Of a stretch of 64,000 bases of DNA, positions 47,044 to 54,767 are shown one piece after another. The stretch is from NCBI RefSeq assembly GCF_003946625.1, contig NZ_RHOR01000012.1, positions 1 through 64,000 of the forward strand, written 5' to 3'. The notes under the pieces are model-generated. The model was not told the DNA's origin. It ran no database searches and saw nothing but the letters and a program-made list of their open reading frames with translations. The position numbers and the translations under genes are program-made. This DNA comes from Companilactobacillus kedongensis. Its GTDB lineage: Bacteria; Bacillota; Bacilli; Lactobacillales; Lactobacillaceae. Each line of letters begins with the position of its first letter. The first letter of the stretch is position 1.

Positions 47044-47175
47044 TTAAGCAACTTTAGTTTTTAAATCAGTAATAGCTTTTTCAATGGTTGTACCGTTGCC
47101 AAAGTGATTGCTATTTTTAACATCAATTGCTGTGAATAATTGATCATTAGTATTTAATAGAATTCTATACTTCAT
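47044..47175 (-). CDS. 43-residue small protein with its own promoter
   Basis: ATG at 47175 with the best binding site in the region (GAAGGAGGTG), 43 codons and a TAA. The sequence starts MKYRILLNTNDQLFTAIDVK and ends IEKAITDLKTKVA. This beta-beta-(loop)-helix order recalls HicB-like or DUF small proteins, without any firm match. There is no signal peptide. A TTGACT-17-TATAGT promoter lies 50-85 bases upstream, and a terminator follows. It is convergent with the ABC module. Confidence 0.65.
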   Translation of the reverse strand: MKYRILLNTNDQLFTAIDVKNSNHFGNGTTIEKAITDLKTKVA

Positions 47176-47231
47176 ATTATTCACACCTCCTTCTTACAAA
47201 GTTATATCTCTAAGAGGTAGCGATAGTGGTT

Positions 47232-47260
47232 ACTATACTAGGGTCAAACATAATAGTCAA
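47232..47260 (-). promoter_or_regulatory. Strong promoter of the 43-residue gene
   Basis: TTGACT (47255-47260), a 17-base spacer and TATAGT (47232-47237) on the minus strand; transcription should start near 47225. Confidence 0.65.
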
Positions 47261-47286
47261 TCATTTTGTTTCTTAATTCGTTTTAC

Positions 47287-47315
47287 TTGACTTAATTAAG
47301 AATATAAATGATTAT
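47287..47315 (+). promoter_or_regulatory. Candidate promoter of the 60-residue membrane protein
   Basis: TTGACT (47287-47292), a 17-base spacer and GATTAT (47310-47315) on the plus strand. Confidence 0.45.
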
Positions 47316-47346
47316 ATATCTGTAAACTTATAAAAAGGAGAACTAA

Positions 47347-47529
47347 ATGTTCGATTTATTCTTAAGATTCTTTAAATGGTTCCTAATAGTTGCTGTTGCA
47401 GTAGCAATATTCTTCTATATCGGTATTCCGCTATTGATCGTGGCTGCCGTAGTTTTTGGAATTTACTATCTATACAGACGATACAAATCTAGCCGTTATA
47501 CTCCTGAAGGACGTAAAAAGGTTAATTAA
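47347..47529 (+). CDS. Small membrane protein, 60 residues
   Basis: ATG behind AAAAAGGAGAAC. Residues 3-45 are hydrophobic and could form one long or two short membrane helices; the tail YRRYKSSRYTPEGRKK is basic, which predicts a cytoplasmic C-terminus. No family recognised. A terminator follows; it is convergent with another small membrane protein gene. Confidence 0.7.
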   Translation: MFDLFLRFFKWFLIVAVAVAIFFYIGIPLLIVAAVVFGIYYLYRRYKSSRYTPEGRKKVN

Positions 47530-47539
47530 TCTTGAAACT

Positions 47540-47579
47540 AAAAACTAGAAATCCTTCTTGAGGACTTCTAGTCTTTTTT
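47540..47579. terminator. Terminator shared by two small membrane protein genes
   Basis: ACTAGAAATCCT and AGGACTTCTAGT pair, with T runs on both strands. The TAG stop of the minus-strand gene lies inside the second arm. Confidence 0.85.
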
Positions 47580-47762
47580 ATTTCCACCATTTTTAGAGGC
47601 ACGTCCCCTATCTGATGTAAAGGAAATTATTACTAATAATGCTCCGGCGGCTAATGCACTCAATAGTAATTGGTCTGTGAACCAATGGAAGATATATCCC
47701 AATACGGCAACAATTACTAAAATTGCTCCCAACCAGCGATCAATTTTCATCAATAAATTCAA
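47568..47762 (-). CDS. Small membrane protein, 64 residues
   Basis: TTG start at 47762 correctly spaced after AAAGGTGA (an ATG at 47750 would be too far). Two hydrophobic helices (about 9-25 and 30-48), then a hydrophilic tail SDRGRASKNGGNKK. I do not recognise it. It is divergent from the M20 peptidase gene. Confidence 0.65.
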   Translation of the reverse strand: MNLLMKIDRWLGAILVIVAVLGYIFHWFTDQLLLSALAAGALLVIISFTSDRGRASKNGGNKKD

Positions 47763-47862
47763 TTTTTATTCACCTTTTATTACTTTTTTATTTGATTAAT
47801 ACTAAAATATAGATGTTCGATACTTACTATTATACATTAAACTTGAATTTGGAGGAGCCATA

Positions 47863-49086
47863 ATGGAGAAATCAGAGAAACTATCCATTTTAGATGACCT
47901 AATAAAATTAAAAACAGTTAACGGCAATGAGGAAATAGTTGCTAACTACTTGAAGGAATTATTTGATAAACACGACATTAAAACAGAACTTGTTAAAAAT
48001 TCTGAAAATCGTATGAATCTGATTGCTTCTATTAACAATGGTGCAGATAAGGTTTTAGGATTTACTGGACATGAAGATGTAGTTGCACCCGTCAACGAAG
48101 ACGAATGGAACTACGGTCCTTTTAATCCTAAGCATATTGACGGTAAAATCTTTGGTCGAGGTACTTCAGACATGAAGTCTGGATTGGCTGGATTAGCCAT
48201 TACTTTGATAGAGTTAAATGAGGATAAAGATTTTAAAGGAAATATCCAATTCATCGCTACTGTTGGTGAAGAAATTGGTGAAATTGGTGCTAAACAACTA
48301 TCAGCTGCTGGTTATGCAGATCACTTAAATGCTTTGATCGTTGGTGAACCAAGTAATACTTCATCAAAACCCGTTATGGATAAGTTGACTCATAGCGGAT
48401 TAATCCAGATACCTAGTCCTAACCCAACGGAATACGGACGCCACGCATTTTTCTGTGCTCATAAAGGATCAATTGACTACAAGATCAAATCTCGTGGTAA
48501 AGCTGCGCACAGTTCAATGCCAGAAGCTGGTATCAATGCTTTGGACAACCTTATAACCTTCTACAATAAGCAAAAGGAATATTTTGCAACTTTGACTGCA
48601 TATAGTGATGATGTTCTTGGCAAAACTAGTCCATCTGTAACAATTATGAATTCTGGTGATCAAGAAAATACTATTCCTGATTTTGCTGAAATGAACGTTA
48701 AAATCAGAACTATTCCTGAATATAACAATGATAAATTGATCGATGATTTAAAGGAAATTATTGCCAAGCTAAACGAATCACCTAGAATGTCTTTAGAATT
48801 TGAAGAAAAGAGCAGTAACTGGCCTGTAAAAACAGACATGACTTCTGATTTCTTAAAGATAGCTCATCAAAGTTATGAAGAAACATTTGAGCAAGGTGCA
48901 CTATCAGTTGGTGCCCCCGGTGGTACTGATGCTTCACAATTTATCAAAGCAAATCCTGATATAGACGTTATTGTAGCTGGGCCCGGAAATGAAAGTGCTC
49001 ACCAAGTTAATGAGTTCGTCTTTGAGGATGATTATCTACAATACATTGAAATTTACAAAAAGATTGCTAATAAATATTTTGAATAA
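47863..49086 (+). CDS. M20 family ArgE/DapE-type metallo-deacylase
   Basis: 407 residues, ATG behind TTGGAGGAGCC. The zinc motifs GHEDVV and GRGTSDMKSGLAGL (about 72-110), VGEEIGEIGA with the catalytic Glu, and the C-terminal GPGNESAHQVNEFVF are present. The family includes succinyl-diaminopimelate desuccinylase (DapE) and acetylornithine deacetylase (ArgE). The relatively long form here is often annotated DapE in lactobacilli. No lysine or arginine biosynthesis genes are adjacent, so the substrate is open. Confidence 0.85.
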   Translation: MEKSEKLSILDDLIKLKTVNGNEEIVANYLKELFDKHDIKTELVKNSENRMNLIASINNGADKVLGFTGHEDVVAPVNEDEWNYGPFNPKHIDGKIFGRGTSDMKSGLAGLAITLIELNEDKDFKGNIQFIATVGEEIGEIGAKQLSAAGYADHLNALIVGEPSNTSSKPVMDKLTHSGLIQIPSPNPTEYGRHAFFCAHKGSIDYKIKSRGKAAHSSMPEAGINALDNLITFYNKQKEYFATLTAYSDDVLGKTSPSVTIMNSGDQENTIPDFAEMNVKIRTIPEYNNDKLIDDLKEIIAKLNESPRMSLEFEEKSSNWPVKTDMTSDFLKIAHQSYEETFEQGALSVGAPGGTDASQFIKANPDIDVIVAGPGNESAHQVNEFVFEDDYLQYIEIYKKIANKYFE

Positions 49087-49087
49087 T

Positions 49088-49119
49088 AAAAAAAGTCGAC
49101 TTAATGGCCGACTTTTTTT
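49088..49119 (+). terminator. Terminator of the M20 gene
   Basis: AAAAAAGTCG and CGACTTTTTTT around an eleven-base loop. Confidence 0.8.
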
Positions 49120-49202
49120 ATACAGTTCTTCATTGTATTATGCACTTTTTAGAGATAATCTTTTAAACATAAATATATTTTATATAAGGAAATACAATAC
49201 GA

Positions 49203-49412
49203 ATGCGAAAAATATTAAGATTGTTGTTAATACTACTATGGATTTTATGGATCGGTTCATTTGTAGTAGTAGGCACAAAATATGGCTGGGCTACAATTAG
49301 TCCAGTTATAGTTTATAATCGCCCACATGGCATATTTGGATGGTCATTTACGATCATTTTTTGGCTATCAGCTGCACATTTTACTTACTTTCATCTAGTC
49401 GATTCTAAATAG
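49203..49412 (+). CDS. Small membrane protein, 69 residues
   Basis: ATG eleven bases after AAGGAAA. Two hydrophobic segments (about 5-24 and 43-62) separated by a polar loop with YNRPHGIFG. The sequence is aromatic-rich (Trp, Tyr, Phe). No family recognised and no neighbour suggests a function. Confidence 0.55.
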   Translation: MRKILRLLLILLWILWIGSFVVVGTKYGWATISPVIVYNRPHGIFGWSFTIIFWLSAAHFTYFHLVDSK

Positions 49413-49487
49413 TCACTGGCTTCATTCTTGCGTAACCGTTTGCAGTGTCCTAATATTAATAGTATATATAATTTGGGGGTCGATAAA

Positions 49488-50483
49488 ATGTATTCAGCAT
49501 CAGAAAATCGTTATGAAAATAATTCCGTTCGTCACGCCGGTAAAACTGGTTTGATGTTACCACCAATATCACTAGGACTCTGGCGTAACTTTGGTAGCGC
49601 CGACCCATTAAGCAAACGTCGTGATCTTATCTTGCACGCTTTTGACAAGGGTGTCTTTCACTTTGATAATGCTAATCACTATGGTGATGGTAAAACTGGT
49701 TTTGGTACTTCTGAGGAACTCTTTGGTCAAATTATGAAAAATGATTTACAACCATATCGTGACGAACTAGTTATTTCCACTAAGGTTGGATATGAGATTC
49801 ATGATGGTCCTTACGGTATCGGTACTTCAAGAAAATCATTGATCCAAGGCATAAACGATTCACTTCAAAGAATGAATTTGGACTATGTAGATATTTATTA
49901 TGCACATCGTTATGATGATAAAACGCCTATTGAAGAAACTGTTCATGCCTTAGATGACATTGTTCGTTCTGGTAAAGCACTCTATGTTGGTGTTTCTAAC
50001 TACGAGGTTCCTGAAATGAAACAAGCCATCGCTATGTTCAAGAAATTGGGTACACCATTTGTATTAGACCAAATGAGCATGAACTTATTAAATAATCATG
50101 TTGAAAAGAGCGGCCTTGCCAAAGTTCTCAAAGACAACGGTGCCGGAGTAATTGCTTATGGACCACTCTGCGAAGGATTATTATCAGATCGTTATCTTGA
50201 CGGTATTACAGATGAATTTAATATTCATCACACCAACTCTGAATTGCTAGATGACGGTCCAGATGCTTTAGTTGCTAAATTGAATAAACTAAACGATGTT
50301 GCTAAGAACCGCGACCAAACACTAAGTCAAATGTCACTTGCTTGGTTATTACGCGATCCAGTGGTTGCCAGTGTTATTATTGGTACTACTAACAATGATC
50401 ATCTAGACGAAAATCTAAAAGCATTAGATAACCTTGAATTTTCAACTGATGAAATTGATCGAATCAATGAATTAATTAAATAG
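49488..50483 (+). CDS. Aldo/keto reductase of the YghZ/GPR type
   Basis: 331 residues from ATG 49488 behind TTGGGGGTCG; an in-frame ATG at 49428 lacks a site. NADPH-dependent AKR of the AKR14-like branch: KTGLMLPPISLGLWRNFG, catalytic Asp/Tyr in FHFDNANHYG, Lys in VISTKVGYE and His in YYAHRYDD; also GVSNYEVPEMKQA and VIIGTTNNDHLDEN. Such enzymes reduce glyceraldehyde-3-phosphate or methylglyoxal; a detoxifying role is inferred. Confidence 0.88.
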   Translation: MYSASENRYENNSVRHAGKTGLMLPPISLGLWRNFGSADPLSKRRDLILHAFDKGVFHFDNANHYGDGKTGFGTSEELFGQIMKNDLQPYRDELVISTKVGYEIHDGPYGIGTSRKSLIQGINDSLQRMNLDYVDIYYAHRYDDKTPIEETVHALDDIVRSGKALYVGVSNYEVPEMKQAIAMFKKLGTPFVLDQMSMNLLNNHVEKSGLAKVLKDNGAGVIAYGPLCEGLLSDRYLDGITDEFNIHHTNSELLDDGPDALVAKLNKLNDVAKNRDQTLSQMSLAWLLRDPVVASVIIGTTNNDHLDENLKALDNLEFSTDEIDRINELIK

Positions 50484-50488
50484 AAAAT

Positions 50489-50519
50489 AAAAATGGAACT
50501 CAATTGAGTTCCATTTTTT
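50489..50519 (+). terminator. Terminator of the AKR gene
   Basis: AAAAATGGAACTC and GAGTTCCATTTTTT with a four-base loop. Confidence 0.9.
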
Positions 50520-50611
50520 ATTTCTCTATTATCATCAAATATTTTATCTGGGAAAACTATTTTTTTAAACTTTGCATCACCGTCTATATTTAAAAAATTT
50601 GCGGTCGTTTT

Positions 50612-51394
50612 TTAAATCAACAGCAATTTGTCAAGGGCGCGCAAAACACCATCTTGATTATTAGTCTTAATAACGAAGTCAGCTTTATCCTTCACATCAT
50701 CAAAGGCATTACCCATAGCAAATTTAACACCCGATTGATTGAACATTTCTAAATCATTATATCCATCACCAAAACAAATCGTTTCATCTTTAGTACAACC
50801 AAGAATTTCCTGAAGTTTCTCGATCCCGCTTCCTTTATGTGCACCTAAATTTGAAATATCGATCCATGTGGGTTCTGGAGCAACGATAAACAATCTATCT
50901 TTGAATGAATCCAGCTTTTTATAATAGTCAAAAGTATGGCCCTCGGCATCATAAACAGATATCTTAGTAAAATCCTGCGTGATCTGTTTAAAATCTGAAA
51001 TCTCAGTAACTAAATGATAGCTCTTCTTAATTCGATCAATCTCAGGTTTAGTACGATTATTGGCAATATAACTACGTTCTTCAGTAGAAGCAACAATATT
51101 GAAATCAATGTTTAAATTTTTTAAAGCGACAATAAATTCCTGACCCAACTTATTTGGGATCAAGTTCTTATAATAGAATTTTCCATTATGTTTGATCCTA
51201 GCACCGCCATCGCCGACGATCCAAAGATCCGTTCCCATGATTTCTTCGACCTTTTCAGCTTGTTTACCCGTACAAGCCGCAAATTCGATTCCACGTTTTT
51301 TTAACTCATATTTTATCCTATTAAAGTGGTCCACGTCATAATGTTTATCTTTATCCAAAAATGTGCTATCTAAATCCGTTATTACTAGTTTCAT
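50612..51394 (-). CDS. Cof-type HAD phosphatase
   Basis: 260 residues from ATG 51394, spaced eight bases from GGGGA. It has HAD motif I ITDLDSTFLD (Ser in place of the usual Gly), motif III Lys region and motif IV CFGDGYNDLEMF, with a large C2 cap in between. Members dephosphorylate sugar phosphates or flavin precursors. It is 50 bases from pgmB and probably follows it on the same transcript. Confidence 0.85.
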   Translation of the reverse strand: MKLVITDLDSTFLDKDKHYDVDHFNRIKYELKKRGIEFAACTGKQAEKVEEIMGTDLWIVGDGGARIKHNGKFYYKNLIPNKLGQEFIVALKNLNIDFNIVASTEERSYIANNRTKPEIDRIKKSYHLVTEISDFKQITQDFTKISVYDAEGHTFDYYKKLDSFKDRLFIVAPEPTWIDISNLGAHKGSGIEKLQEILGCTKDETICFGDGYNDLEMFNQSGVKFAMGNAFDDVKDKADFVIKTNNQDGVLRALDKLLLI

Positions 51395-51444
51395 CAAATT
51401 TATCCCCTAGTCAAAATGTATCGTTCGAATTTAGTTTACCATTT

Positions 51445-52134
51445 TCAATCGACGTTAATCTGACTATTAAGAGCCTTTTTAATATTTTCCAAAGTTAATT
51501 CACCAGTACTGGCAAAATTTATATCTGCTTCACTAAGAATTTCAGCGTTACCGATCCCAATAGATAACTCACCAGCACTATTAATTGATTGAACTCCTGC
51601 TTTGGCATCTTCAATTCCGATGCATTCACTTGGTTTCAAATTTAATACTTCGGCACCACGAGCAAAAATCTCAGGATCTGGTTTACCGTGTTTTAAAGTT
51701 GTCGGATCGACCTTATTCTTAAAGTACATATCTAGTCCCAATCGTTTCAGGACAAAGGGTGAATTTTTGGAAGCTGATGCCAATGATAATTTATAATTGT
51801 GCTCTTCTAGATCTCTTATAAAATCAACAATTCCAGGAAGAATTTCAGTTGAATCCATATTTTTTAGAAGTTTTAAATAATTGGCATTCTTCTCCGTCGC
51901 AAACAACTCCTTTTCAGTCTCGGTGTAATTGGATTCAATTCCACCGGCATTTAAAATCATATTAAGTGAATCCATCCGACTAATTCCCTTCAAACGATCA
52001 GCCAAATCATCGGTCCAAGTAACGCCTAACTTTTCAGCCAACTGACGCCATGCTTTAGCATGATAGACTGAAGTATCAGCAATAACTCCATCTAAGTCAA
52101 ATACGAATCCTTTAATTTGTTCAAACTTTACCAT
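51445..52134 (-). CDS. pgmB: Beta-phosphoglucomutase
   Basis: 229 residues from ATG 52134 behind GAAGGAGTG; an in-frame ATG at 52182 lies in the hairpin region. It interconverts beta-glucose 1-phosphate and glucose 6-phosphate. Motif I FVFDLDGVIADT with the phospho-Asp, cap region KGISRMDSLNMIL, LASASKNSPFVL, KPDPEIF and GIEDAKAGVQSI match lactococcal PgmB. The usual partner, maltose or trehalose phosphorylase, is not adjacent. It has an attenuator-like hairpin upstream. Confidence 0.9.
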   Translation of the reverse strand: MVKFEQIKGFVFDLDGVIADTSVYHAKAWRQLAEKLGVTWTDDLADRLKGISRMDSLNMILNAGGIESNYTETEKELFATEKNANYLKLLKNMDSTEILPGIVDFIRDLEEHNYKLSLASASKNSPFVLKRLGLDMYFKNKVDPTTLKHGKPDPEIFARGAEVLNLKPSECIGIEDAKAGVQSINSAGELSIGIGNAEILSEADINFASTGELTLENIKKALNSQINVD

Positions 52135-52151
52135 TTGAAACACTCCTTCAT

Positions 52152-52210
52152 AAAAAAAATCGCGAAGAAATATTTTTTGCATTTAAGCAAAAATACTCCC
52201 TCACGATTTT
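52152..52210 (-). promoter_or_regulatory. Long attenuator-like hairpin upstream of pgmB
   Basis: On the minus-strand RNA, AAAATCGTGA (from 52210) pairs with the TCGCGATTTT end, with further pairing inside up to about 24 pairs when G-U is allowed, followed by eight T. It ends some ten bases before the pgmB ribosome binding site. No minus-strand gene ends here, so it is probably a regulated leader terminator. Confidence 0.6.
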
Positions 52211-52355
52211 CTAATTTATTTAAATGTCCTCAGTTTAAACGAATAACTATCCCAAATTTTAGTTATCTGACTTTAGTTTAACGATTCTTTTATGTAATGC
52301 AACCGTTTTATCAAAATAAGTTTAAACAAATATTGATTAATTATTTCTATAAGCT
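52211..52355. other. Intergenic region between pgmB and the antiporter
   Basis: About 145 gene-free bases between two terminator-type hairpins. Contents: a stem GATAACTA/TAGTTAT (about 52243-52268), the palindrome GTTTAAAC twice (near 52229 and 52320) and an ACGGTT core loosely like a CRE. A promoter for pgmB must lie here, but none is clear. Confidence 0.4.
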
Positions 52356-52391
52356 AAACAGCACTGAATATTATAATTCAGTGCTGTTTTT
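52356..52391 (+). terminator. Terminator-type hairpin upstream of the antiporter
   Basis: AACAGCACTGAAT and its inverse with five T on the plus strand. No plus-strand gene ends here (the last one ends at 50483 with its own terminator), so it stops an unknown short transcript or insulates the antiporter promoter. Confidence 0.7.
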
Positions 52392-52395
52392 ATCA

Positions 52396-52401
52396 TATAA
52401 T
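52396..52401 (+). promoter_or_regulatory. -10 box of the antiporter gene
   Basis: Perfect TATAAT on the plus strand, directly after the hairpin; transcription would begin near 52408 and translation at 52436. The -35 is poor and lies in the hairpin arm. Confidence 0.45.
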
Positions 52402-52435
52402 ATAAATGTCAAATAACATTTGGGGTGTATTAATT

Positions 52436-54028
52436 ATGGGATTTATTCAATCTTCGATTATTTTATTATTAGCAGTTGCTCTCAGCATCATACTATCGAA
52501 AATTATCAAAAAAATATCTAATACATATATCAGTTTGATCATTGGGGCAATTTTGGGTTTAATCCCTATTACCAACGGTCTTATTTTGGAATTCAATGAC
52601 GAAATATTTATGCTGCTGATTATAGCACCACTACTATTTTTCGAAGGTCAAGAAACCAAAACATACCTTGTCCGAAAAAAATTTAAAAACATCCTCAGTA
52701 CGGCTATTGTTTTAGCGATCCTTTCAGCTGTCATAGGAACGGCCATTCTACATTCACTCACTGGCATCACATTATCAATGGCTCTAATAATAATCGCAAT
52801 AAGTACACCTACTGATGCGACGGCAATGGGATCAGTCAGTGATGGGTTAACAATGCCACCGCACGTTGATGTGGTACTAAAAATGGAATCACTATTCAAC
52901 GACGCAACAGGGATCGTACTTTTACAAGCGGCTTTGATCTGGTTTAATACTGGTCACTTGTCACTAGGCCAAAACATCTCTGCATTCTTGATCTCAGCAA
53001 TCGGTGGAACTATTCTGGGATTAATTATGTCGTTAATATTCATGTTCATCAGACAATTTCTAATTAGAACTAATTTTAATTCTGTAACCGCACAAAACTT
53101 AATATACCTAATGACGCCTTTCATTATTTATTTGATTGCTGAAAAAATTGAAGTTTCAGGTATCATTGCGGTGGTCAGTGCTGGATTGATTTTTAATAAT
53201 GAAGCCAGCCGAAGCAGATTTTCTGAGCCTCGACAATTTCATGCCGGGATTCAAATGTCACAATTTTTAACAGAAATTCTTAATAACTTTGTATTTATTT
53301 CACTGGGTACAACGTTGATTCGAATAATTAAACAACAATACCAAAGTGCCAACAGTTCGCTAAATTGGCTCTTAACTGCTTTGCTGGTCTACATTACTTC
53401 GCTAATAATTAGATTCTTATATAGTTTGATCGTCAGTAAATTTTCAGCTAAAGAAGCCGTTGTTTTCTCATTTGGCGGTATTCACGGTTCAGTAACTCTG
53501 GCAATGGCTTTTTCAGTCATCGGAGCAAGTATCAGTACTGGTTCTAAAATATTCAGCTTTATAATTTTAGTAGAATCAACCGTCATCCTTATCAGTATGA
53601 TAGTTCCTACTATTCTATTTAAATTTATATTACCAGCTGACGCGTTCGATTTAGAATCCAAAACTAAGATCAACAGAATTAGAAACCAGATGGTTCAATT
53701 AGGAATCGATCATGTTCAGAAAATGGATATTGATAATATCGTTAAACAAAGCGTGATCTACGATCTTAGAGATCAAATTAAAGATAACGGTCTTAAATCA
53801 TTTGTTCATCAGTGGAGATTTGCCGGATCAAAAGCAGCCATTTTTACAGATGAACAATCATTACAGGAACGACGAGCCTTAATGGGAGCATTCAATACAG
53901 AAATTGAATACTTATACGAAACCGCTTTGAAGCACGTTATTGAATCTAAATACATTTATGATTTATATAGTGAAATACTACTATCCGAATCACTGGTATT
54001 GGACCCCGAAAATAGTTTTGGGCGATAA
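52436..54028 (+). CDS. CPA1 family sodium (cation):proton antiporter
   Basis: 530 residues from ATG 52436, about ten bases after GGGG; the ATG at 52406 is close to the predicted transcription start and has no site. About 12 membrane helices occupy residues 1-395. Seen: LLFFEGQETK, ISTPTDATAMGSV and ESLFNDATGIVLLQ, the family transport-site motif with Asn-Asp. A cytoplasmic tail of about 130 residues follows, rich in Asp, Lys and Ile. Na+ or K+ exchange for H+ is inferred, probably for pH homeostasis. Confidence 0.88.
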   Translation: MGFIQSSIILLLAVALSIILSKIIKKISNTYISLIIGAILGLIPITNGLILEFNDEIFMLLIIAPLLFFEGQETKTYLVRKKFKNILSTAIVLAILSAVIGTAILHSLTGITLSMALIIIAISTPTDATAMGSVSDGLTMPPHVDVVLKMESLFNDATGIVLLQAALIWFNTGHLSLGQNISAFLISAIGGTILGLIMSLIFMFIRQFLIRTNFNSVTAQNLIYLMTPFIIYLIAEKIEVSGIIAVVSAGLIFNNEASRSRFSEPRQFHAGIQMSQFLTEILNNFVFISLGTTLIRIIKQQYQSANSSLNWLLTALLVYITSLIIRFLYSLIVSKFSAKEAVVFSFGGIHGSVTLAMAFSVIGASISTGSKIFSFIILVESTVILISMIVPTILFKFILPADAFDLESKTKINRIRNQMVQLGIDHVQKMDIDNIVKQSVIYDLRDQIKDNGLKSFVHQWRFAGSKAAIFTDEQSLQERRALMGAFNTEIEYLYETALKHVIESKYIYDLYSEILLSESLVLDPENSFGR

Positions 54029-54031
54029 GGA

Positions 54032-54676
54032 TTACTCATAAAATTTTTGGAATTCATCTTTTAAATCATCCATCCCCTGCTGTACCGCTTGATCTATATC
54101 GACGCCATTAGTTTGTAATCCTTGAATCCGTACAATCGAAAATTGATCGAATCCCATTAAATCTTCAAACATACGTTGTAGATACATTCTCGAAAACTCT
54201 AGTGGCGTATATCGATCGTTATTTGTATAAATCGAACCACTAGCTTGTAATAACATTGCCTTATAATTATCAGTCATTAAACCAACTGATCCATTCGCTG
54301 TATATTTAAATGTTTCGTGGGCAACTAAAATATTATCAATGTAATCCTTCATCTTTGAAGTTACATTAAAGTTATGCAGTGGTGATACGACAACAATACG
54401 ATGATGTTCTTTGAACTGATGAATCAATTTCTGATTAATTTTGAAAATTCGATTTTCCTCTTCACTTAAAGAAATATGAGAAGACTGCTTTTCCCAAATA
54501 CCCAAAAGTTGATCTATAGTCAATTGAGGTATTTCCATATCATATAAATTAATCAAATCAACTTTTTGGTCTGGAAATTTATTCTTAAATTCCTGTAGGA
54601 ATTGTTTTTGAAGTTTCATCGAATAATGATTACCATCTTTAAAATTTGGCTGAGCGTTTATAAGTAAAGTTTTCAT
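54032..54676 (-). CDS. azoR: FMN-dependent NADH-azoreductase-like flavoprotein
   Basis: 214 residues, flavodoxin-like fold of the AzoR/NQO1 type: LLINAQPNFKDGNHYSMKL (FMN phosphate site), VVVSPLHNFNVTSKMKDYID and LLQASGSIY. It reduces azo dyes or quinones with NADH; the physiological substrate is usually a quinone. It is divergent from a WYL-type regulator, which probably controls it. Confidence 0.82.
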   Translation of the reverse strand: MKTLLINAQPNFKDGNHYSMKLQKQFLQEFKNKFPDQKVDLINLYDMEIPQLTIDQLLGIWEKQSSHISLSEEENRIFKINQKLIHQFKEHHRIVVVSPLHNFNVTSKMKDYIDNILVAHETFKYTANGSVGLMTDNYKAMLLQASGSIYTNNDRYTPLEFSRMYLQRMFEDLMGFDQFSIVRIQGLQTNGVDIDQAVQQGMDDLKDEFQKFYE

Positions 54677-54703
54677 AGTTAAGGTCCTCTTTCCTAATCA
54701 ATA

Positions 54704-54731
54704 AATCTATTTTACAATTTAATGGTGACAA
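54704..54731 (-). promoter_or_regulatory. Promoter of azoR
   Basis: TTGTCA (54726-54731), a 16-base spacer and TAGATT (54704-54709) on the minus strand. Confidence 0.5.
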
Positions 54732-54745
54732 CTTATGGCACCATT
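54721..54745. promoter_or_regulatory. Candidate operator between azoR and the WYL regulator
   Basis: Perfect dyad AATGGTG-N11-CACCATT. It overlaps the -35 of azoR and lies about 25 bases before the regulator start, so one protein could control both. Confidence 0.55.
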
Positions 54746-54767
54746 TAGAAATTGGAGATAACTTACT

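Noticed and set aside
48989-49300. Plus-strand frame of 103 codons over the end of the M20 gene and a terminator
   Set aside because: It runs in another frame through the conserved M20 C-terminus and the hairpin, with no ribosome binding site or protein-like pattern.
52300-52320. CRE site upstream of pgmB
   Set aside because: The ACGGTT core matches, but at least two or three of the conserved positions differ, so I do not call it.
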